A stretch of 64,000 bases of DNA, taken from positions 1,302,001 to 1,366,000 of the forward strand of contig OY970164.1 of NCBI GenBank assembly GCA_963706555.1, given 5' to 3'. The position numbers and the translations under genes were made by a program. Shown here one piece after another: positions 59,342 to 64,000 of this stretch; position 1 is the stretch's first letter; each line of letters opens with the position of its first letter. The notes below the pieces were generated by a model. The model made no database searches. It had not been told where the DNA came from and saw nothing but the letters and a program-made list of their open reading frames with translations. Source of the DNA: Bog-473 sp963706555 (GTDB taxonomy: Bacteria; Actinomycetota; Acidimicrobiia; Acidimicrobiales; RAAP-2).

Positions 59342-60124
59342 TCAGACCAGAAGCGCCACCACGGTGGCCAGCCCCACGACGATCACGACGATCCGCAGAG
59401 CCACGGCCGGAATCGAGAGCGCCACCCGGGCCCCGATCCACCCGCCGAAGAGGCTCCCGATGGCGAGCAGGGCGACAGCTCGCCATGCCAGGCCGCCATG
59501 AAGAATGAACACGGCGGCAGCTATCCCGTTGACCAGGATCGACAGCACCGTACGGAGCCCGCTGGTGCGGGCGATGGAATCGGGCAGAGCGAGTCCCAAG
59601 ATCGCGAGCAGCATGACGCCCAGACCGGCGCCGAAGTAGCCACCGTAGATCGAGGCCAACAAGGTGCCGACACCGAGGAGGAGTGGCCGGGTCCGCGGCG
59701 GCGCGTGCGCGGACCCACCGAGTGCCCGCTTGAGAAGGGGTTGCGCGGCAAAGAGCAATGAGGCTCCGAGGACGAGCCACGGCGCCAGTTTCTTGAAGTC
59801 GGCGGAGGAAGTCGTGAGGAGCAAGATTGCACCGGCGATGCTCCCGACAACGGCAACGGGAGCCAGGCGCTTGAATCGATCGCGTTGTCCGCTGATCTCG
59901 TTGCGGAATCCGGCGGCGCCTCCGGCATAGCCGGGCCAGATACCGACCGTGTTGGTGATGTTGGCCGTCAGAGCGGGGTACCCGAGGGCCAACAGGATCG
60001 GGAACGAAATGAGGCTTCCACCTCCCGCCACGCCGTTGACGATGCCGGCGCCGAGGCCGCCGAGGATCAGCACGACGATGTGCCACCCCGTCAGGGATGT
60101 CGTCCCCAGCACGGTCAGTGGCAT
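59342..60124 (-). CDS. TauE/SafE-family permease
   Basis: 260 residues with eight or so membrane helices. The repeat signature GGLGAGIVNGVAGGGSLISFPILLALGYPALTANITNTVG at the N-terminus and YGGYFGAGLGVMLLAILGL midway is diagnostic of the family, in two inverted halves. Members export sulfite, sulfoacetate or related organic anions. Substrate unknown. Confidence 0.9.
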   Translation of the reverse strand: MPLTVLGTTSLTGWHIVVLILGGLGAGIVNGVAGGGSLISFPILLALGYPALTANITNTVGIWPGYAGGAAGFRNEISGQRDRFKRLAPVAVVGSIAGAILLLTTSSADFKKLAPWLVLGASLLFAAQPLLKRALGGSAHAPPRTRPLLLGVGTLLASIYGGYFGAGLGVMLLAILGLALPDSIARTSGLRTVLSILVNGIAAAVFILHGGLAWRAVALLAIGSLFGGWIGARVALSIPAVALRIVVIVVGLATVVALLV

Positions 60125-60214
60125 ACGCGTGAAGCGTAAGGGACGGCGGCACAGTCGCTCGGCCGCGCTGTCGACCCCTTCACCGAGAGGAGCTGGACTT
60201 CTCCAGTGGACCGG

Positions 60215-61960
60215 TCAGGCGGGGCTCTCCCCGGTGCCGCTCATGGCCCGCACGGCCTCGGGCAGCACGAAGGGACCCATGGGGCCGGGGTTCGGCTCCG
60301 CCGCACCGGTCGGAGCACTCGAAGCCGGCACGATCCGCAGCGCGCGGCGCGCCAGGGGCATCAGCGCAAGCGCCTGGTCGCGGCCTCGTTCCATCATCAT
60401 CGTCGTCTCGTCCCACTCGGGTCCCCGCACGCGCGAGACCTCGCCGGGGAGTCGTTCGAGGATCCGGGCGAGCTCCCGACGGTGCTGCTCCGCGACGCCC
60501 CCCATGACGAAGACGGTGGATGCGGGGAGGTGTGCGGTCATCGCCAGTTCGGTCAGGCGGTTGGCGGCTACTTCGGCATCTTGCAGCAGGCCCAGCTGGT
60601 TCTGGAGTTTCGTCAACTGCCGGGTGTACCGCTTCGTGCGACCTGCGTAGAGCTCAGCGCTGAATTCGAGGGAATAGCGAAGACGCTTGCAACGAATGCG
60701 GAGACGGTGAAAGTCGGCGGCCTGGCCCGAGCGCTTTGCCCGTCGCGCTCCTTTCACCACGGAGGCGTGACGGGAGCCGATCAGATCGGGCACGGCCGCG
60801 AGTGCGGGCAACCGCGTCGCGGTCGAGCGGCGGTGCGGCCCCTGCTGGACCATGGCGGTCAAGCCCTGCTTGAGCCGGTCCCAACGCGCGGAGTCCAGTG
60901 CGGCCAACATCTCGTCCCGTGCCGTTTCTCGCTCCGCCACGAGAAGGGAGGTCAGATCGCTCCACAGATCCTCCTGGCCCGGGTCGACCATCGCCGCCTG
61001 TCCTTCTAATTGGACGTCGAGGTCCCGCACCGCGCCGAGGACGCCCGCGAGCCACCCCAATTCTCGGCGGAACGTGCGCGCCCGGAGGGGAAGGACGTCG
61101 ACGAAGAGGTCCAGGGCCGCGCGCAGGCGCCTGGTCGCCACTCGCATCTCGTGCAGCTCTTCGAGGTCTTCGCCGAGGCGGGTACCTGGTTCTTTGGCAC
61201 GCAGGACTCCCAGCTGGCGCCGTAGGACGGCGTAGGCCAGCTCACCCAGGGTCGCTTCGGGCTCGATGTCGACCGACCCCAGCTCGGGCGGGCTCGGGAT
61301 GACGATGCCGCGCGCCAGGAGGCCGGCCTCGAACGTGGAGAGCGTGGCGGGCCGCAGGCCGCAGGCCGCCCGAAGCTGCAGGACAAGGGGTGACAGCACG
61401 TCGGCCCACTCGGGCAGGACTTCGACGTTCACCCGCCTCACCTGCATCGGGCGTTGGCCGTTGCCGACAACGATCTCGGTGTCGTCGAGTGCGATGTCGG
61501 CCACCGCGATTCCGTCCACTCGCAACAAGAACGGGCTGCGCCGTGTGCGCACCTGCAGCACCGGGCGTAGCGGACGACGTCCGGCGACGGCATGCACGCG
61601 ACGACCTACCGGCCCGTCCGCACCAAGTGCCGCGATGCCGGCCTCAGGAAGCTCCTCGGAGGTTTCGAGATTTCGGGGTTTGCCCGCTTCGGGCTTTTGC
61701 GCTGCTTTGAGCGTGATCTCATCGTGGCGCCCGCGCCGGCGGGTTCGGACGACGAAGCCGGCCCTGGCCATCCGCCAATCGCCGGTGTCGAGGTACGAAT
61801 CCATAAGTCGCTGCGACGGGTGAGCTACTGCGCCGAGCATCCTGTGGTCATCGGGACGTATCGACAGCGCGGGGAGCGTGGTCAGCCAACGCTCGACCGG
61901 GCGCAGATCGAGGGCGTCGAACTGCCACTGGACCCCGACGATGTCCTTTTCGTGACCCAT
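60215..61960 (-). CDS. CYTH-CHAD domain protein
   Basis: 581 residues from ATG 61960. The N-terminal CYTH (triphosphate tunnel) domain has DSYLDTGDWRMARAGFVVRTRRRG, EITLKA and LLRVDGIAVADIALDDTEIVV. The C-terminal CHAD domain has two helical bundles with conserved His/Arg/Lys: EELHEMRVATRRLRAALDLF and DFHRLRIRCKRLRYSLEFSAELY. CHAD binds inorganic polyphosphate; CYTH partners hydrolyse or bind triphosphates. It is divergent from the NUDIX gene, a common pairing in polyphosphate/nucleotide metabolism. Confidence 0.9.
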   Translation of the reverse strand: MGHEKDIVGVQWQFDALDLRPVERWLTTLPALSIRPDDHRMLGAVAHPSQRLMDSYLDTGDWRMARAGFVVRTRRRGRHDEITLKAAQKPEAGKPRNLETSEELPEAGIAALGADGPVGRRVHAVAGRRPLRPVLQVRTRRSPFLLRVDGIAVADIALDDTEIVVGNGQRPMQVRRVNVEVLPEWADVLSPLVLQLRAACGLRPATLSTFEAGLLARGIVIPSPPELGSVDIEPEATLGELAYAVLRRQLGVLRAKEPGTRLGEDLEELHEMRVATRRLRAALDLFVDVLPLRARTFRRELGWLAGVLGAVRDLDVQLEGQAAMVDPGQEDLWSDLTSLLVAERETARDEMLAALDSARWDRLKQGLTAMVQQGPHRRSTATRLPALAAVPDLIGSRHASVVKGARRAKRSGQAADFHRLRIRCKRLRYSLEFSAELYAGRTKRYTRQLTKLQNQLGLLQDAEVAANRLTELAMTAHLPASTVFVMGGVAEQHRRELARILERLPGEVSRVRGPEWDETTMMMERGRDQALALMPLARRALRIVPASSAPTGAAEPNPGPMGPFVLPEAVRAMSGTGESPA

Positions 61961-62037
61961 CCGGCCAGGGTAGTGCCGGTGCGGCCGAAAAGCGGGAATA
62001 CACGGTTCGGCCTCGCGCACCGCGTAGGGTGCCTACA

Positions 62038-62490
62038 GTGGGTAACAGAACGACAACTATGGAATTCGATAACTCCACCGATGTTGTCCAGGCCGCAGGA
62101 GGCCTGCTCGTCCGACGGCAGGACGGACAGCTCCGAATCGCCCTGGTGCACCGCCCGATCCATCAGGACTGGTCGTATCCGAAGGGAAAGCTCGAGGAGG
62201 GCGAAACCTTCGAAGAAGCGGCGCAGCGCGAGGTGTTCGAGGAGACCGGATTCGCCTGCCGGCTGCTTCGGTTCATCGGTCACACCGAATACGTCGACCG
62301 CAAGGGTCGCCCCAAGGTGGTGGCGTACTGGGTCATGCTGGCCGAGTCTGGTTCCTTCTCGCCCAACGAGGAGGTGGACGAGTTGCGATGGGTCGATGTG
62401 GTCACCGCTGGCTTCCTCCTGACCTACGAGCGCGACCGGGCTCTCCTGGCTGCAATGTCGGTTGACGATCAACTCGAATCGCTCGTCTGA
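62038..62490 (+). CDS. NUDIX hydrolase
   Basis: 150 residues. The NUDIX box GKLEEGETFEEAAQREVFEETGF is complete (Gx5Ex7REUxEExGU). The N-terminus VVQAAGGLLVRRQDGQLRIALVHRP matches MutT/diadenosine-polyphosphate-type enzymes. GTG 62038 follows TAGGGT at leaderless spacing; GTG 62029 and ATG 62059 are alternatives. It may cleave 8-oxo-dGTP, Ap4A or another nucleoside diphosphate derivative. Confidence 0.88.
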   Translation: MGNRTTTMEFDNSTDVVQAAGGLLVRRQDGQLRIALVHRPIHQDWSYPKGKLEEGETFEEAAQREVFEETGFACRLLRFIGHTEYVDRKGRPKVVAYWVMLAESGSFSPNEEVDELRWVDVVTAGFLLTYERDRALLAAMSVDDQLESLV

Positions 62491-62883
62491 GATAAGTCGA
62501 AAATTTCGCATTCCGGTGTTTGAGAATCGGGAGGCATGGAAATAAGTCGCTCTAGCGATCTTCCGCCTGATCGCGATAGCCGGAGTGTGTGCCTCAGCCG
62601 ATAGCTCCAGGATCCCGCCGCCAAGGGGCCTGCGACTCTTTTTTGGTCGGCTGAGGCACTCCCGGCACCGGTCCCTCTTTTCCCTCGCAGCAGGGTCTTT
62701 TCGTGCAGAACTGCTCCAGGGCACCCTGGAATTGGGTCTTTCGACCCCCGCTATTTGAGGCCTTTGGGCCCAAGTCAGCGAGAGCCGGGCTGATCAATAC
62801 TTTTGGTCAACTGTGCACTGAGGCTGGGTGGTGGGTTGAGCCCAAGTTGCACGGGAAGCCGCTGAGGAGGGAAGGAACATCGC
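62491..62883. other. Long intergenic region with structured-RNA candidate
   Basis: About 390 bp without a gene. It holds the long inverted repeat at 62583-62662 and two small hairpins further on (GGGTCTTTCGACCC, 62733-62746; GGCCTTTGGGCC, 62759-62770). GAGGAGGGAAGGA before 62884 is the ribosome binding site of the next gene. Confidence 0.6.
62583..62662 (+). ncRNA. Candidate structured RNA / attenuator upstream of the DUF2510 gene
   Basis: GTGCCTCAGCCGA (62589-62601) and TCGGCTGAGGCAC (62647-62659) pair perfectly over 13 bp and extend with GGAGT/ACTCC across a small bulge. The 45-nt loop contains a GC hairpin element (CCC...GGGG) followed by CTTTTTTGG, which looks like an intrinsic terminator nested in an outer stem. 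The alternative pairings suggest an attenuator, but I do not recognise a known class. Confidence 0.4.
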
Positions 62884-63978
62884 GTGAGCACACCGAGTGG
62901 TTGGTACCCGGACACGACACGGCCGAATACGGAGCGTTACTGGGACGGGAGGGCGTGGACGGAGCAGGCTCGCTTCCCCGGCGTCAGACCCTTCGAGTCG
63001 CCGGTCCCTCCGTCGCTGGCCGAGCCGGACTTGACCACGGAAGGTCTCGTGCCGATGTTCGAGACCCCCGCGACCACCACTGCCACCGGGGCTGGAGCGC
63101 CCCAGAGCCATCGCCCCCGTCGGCCGGTCGTGATCAAGGCGCTGAGCCTGCTGTTGGCGATGGTGCTCGTCGGCGGTGGCGCATTCGTGCTCTTCGGTCG
63201 GCACGCAGATGCGGACGCCGCAGTCGCTGATGCGGTGAATTCGGCCTTGGCGAGCCACTCTGCTGATTTCACGATCACCGGATCCGGGGGTGCCGCGGGC
63301 CGGACCTTCACCATGACAGGCAACGGTGCCATTGACTTCACGCAGAACGCCATGCAAATGTCGCTCACGGTGGCGACCGGGCCCGAGAAGATAACCGAGC
63401 AGGCCGTCTACCTGAACAAGGTGATCTACATCAACCTCGGGAGTGCCGCGAGCCAGATCCTGCCGGGCAAGTCCTGGCTTTCGCTGGATCTGGGTCAACT
63501 GACCCAAGGCGGCGCGGCCCAGTCCCTCGGGACCGGAAGCTCGCTGGGCAATGATCCTGCAGCGGCCCTCCAGGCTTTGGCACAGAACGGCAACAAGGCC
63601 ACTGATCTCGGGTCTTCGACCATTGACGGGGTCGCGGCGGAGGGGTACGCCGTCCATCTCGACGCGGCGACGCTCAAAGCGGACATCGCCAACGAGAATC
63701 TCCCCGCGTGGATGCAGGACGCAGTGGCGAGCGTGAGCAATCCCCACGTCGATTACAAGGTGTACGTCGACGGTTCGGGCCGGTTGGTCCGCATGACCAC
63801 TGAGACGACGGTCACGGTGAGCGGCCTCACTGTGAACGAAGGGATCTCGATGGACTTCTCGGACTACGGGGCAACCGTGAATGTCTCTGCGCCGCCGGCC
63901 GGCGATGTGGTGTCGTTCCAGAGCTTCTTTCAGCAGGCCGCCGGATCCCTCTCCGGCTCGAACACCACGACGAACTAG
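62884..63978 (+). CDS. DUF2510 membrane protein with LppX-like external domain
   Basis: 364 residues from GTG 62884 (GAGGAGGGAAGGA upstream). The N-terminal DUF2510 motif GWYPDTTRPNTERYWDGRAWTEQ is followed by a Pro/Thr linker. One membrane helix comes next (IKALSLLLAMVLVGGGAFVLF), then an external LppX/LolA-like domain (FTITGSGGAAGRTFTMTGNGAIDFTQN; AVYLNKVIYINLG; LVRMTTETTVTV). It may sense or bind lipids or hydrophobic ligands at the envelope. The function is not established. Confidence 0.8.
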   Translation: MSTPSGWYPDTTRPNTERYWDGRAWTEQARFPGVRPFESPVPPSLAEPDLTTEGLVPMFETPATTTATGAGAPQSHRPRRPVVIKALSLLLAMVLVGGGAFVLFGRHADADAAVADAVNSALASHSADFTITGSGGAAGRTFTMTGNGAIDFTQNAMQMSLTVATGPEKITEQAVYLNKVIYINLGSAASQILPGKSWLSLDLGQLTQGGAAQSLGTGSSLGNDPAAALQALAQNGNKATDLGSSTIDGVAAEGYAVHLDAATLKADIANENLPAWMQDAVASVSNPHVDYKVYVDGSGRLVRMTTETTVTVSGLTVNEGISMDFSDYGATVNVSAPPAGDVVSFQSFFQQAAGSLSGSNTTTN

Positions 63979-64000
63979 CTCGGCACGGCCCGGCCTGCTC

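Overview
The window is high-GC DNA from an actinobacterium, most likely of the Acidimicrobiia type. The evidence is a WhiB regulator, several starts that look leaderless (a -10 box 7 to 10 nt before the start codon), GTGA and ATGA gene overlaps, a class E sortase with LAxTG substrates, and actinobacterial small-domain families (DUF2510-like, CPAWC-type, GtrA). The lineage is inferred from gene content. No rRNA gene is present to confirm it.

Layout. 0-8.6 kb holds housekeeping and metabolic genes: a DinB-like protein cut by the window edge, a DsbA/FrnE thioredoxin-fold protein, a PLP decarboxylase coupled to larB-larC, and one uninterrupted frame in which a Tat-exported purple acid phosphatase runs into prephenate dehydratase. 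8.7-9.3 kb holds a class I cyclic-di-GMP riboswitch with no sense gene directly behind it, pointing antisense into whiB. 9.2-15 kb is a graveyard of accessory DNA: frameshifted and truncated small genes, a 5'-truncated group II intron lying against the 3' part of an IS256-type transposase, an IS110 remnant and an AHSA1 fragment. It ends near tRNA-Ser(UGA). 15.8-29 kb is ordinary chromosome: typA, two unknown coupled genes, a patatin, a methyltransferase, a giant Lhr helicase and the pxpA/pxpBC 5-oxoprolinase genes.

30.4-57.7 kb is an envelope locus that looks less GC-rich than its flanks. Its left half makes or modifies polysaccharide: a processive GT2 synthase, a secreted glycoside hydrolase behind a second c-di-GMP-I riboswitch, a GT2-GtrA fusion, a methyltransferase and a GT39-like membrane enzyme. 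Its right half is a long plus-strand cluster built around a Pst-type phosphate ABC transporter (PstC, PstA, PstB). Interleaved with it are three substrate-binding-like proteins and three of the four members of an unrecognised four-cysteine secreted family; the fourth is divergent. Four of the proteins end in LAxTG sorting signals. Downstream lie an exosortase/archaeosortase-like gene, an EpsI-like partner and a class E sortase. Arrays of 11-bp direct repeats with a shared TAA core precede both halves, which suggests one PhoB/PhoP-type regulator.

From about 50.6 to 56.4 kb almost every conserved gene (including pstB, the exosortase and the sortase) is broken by single-base frameshifts. Either the right end of the locus is decaying or the sequence is locally unreliable. 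57.7-64 kb returns to intact genes: a GtrA protein, an LppX-like protein, TauE/SafE, CYTH-CHAD, NUDIX and a DUF2510 membrane protein.
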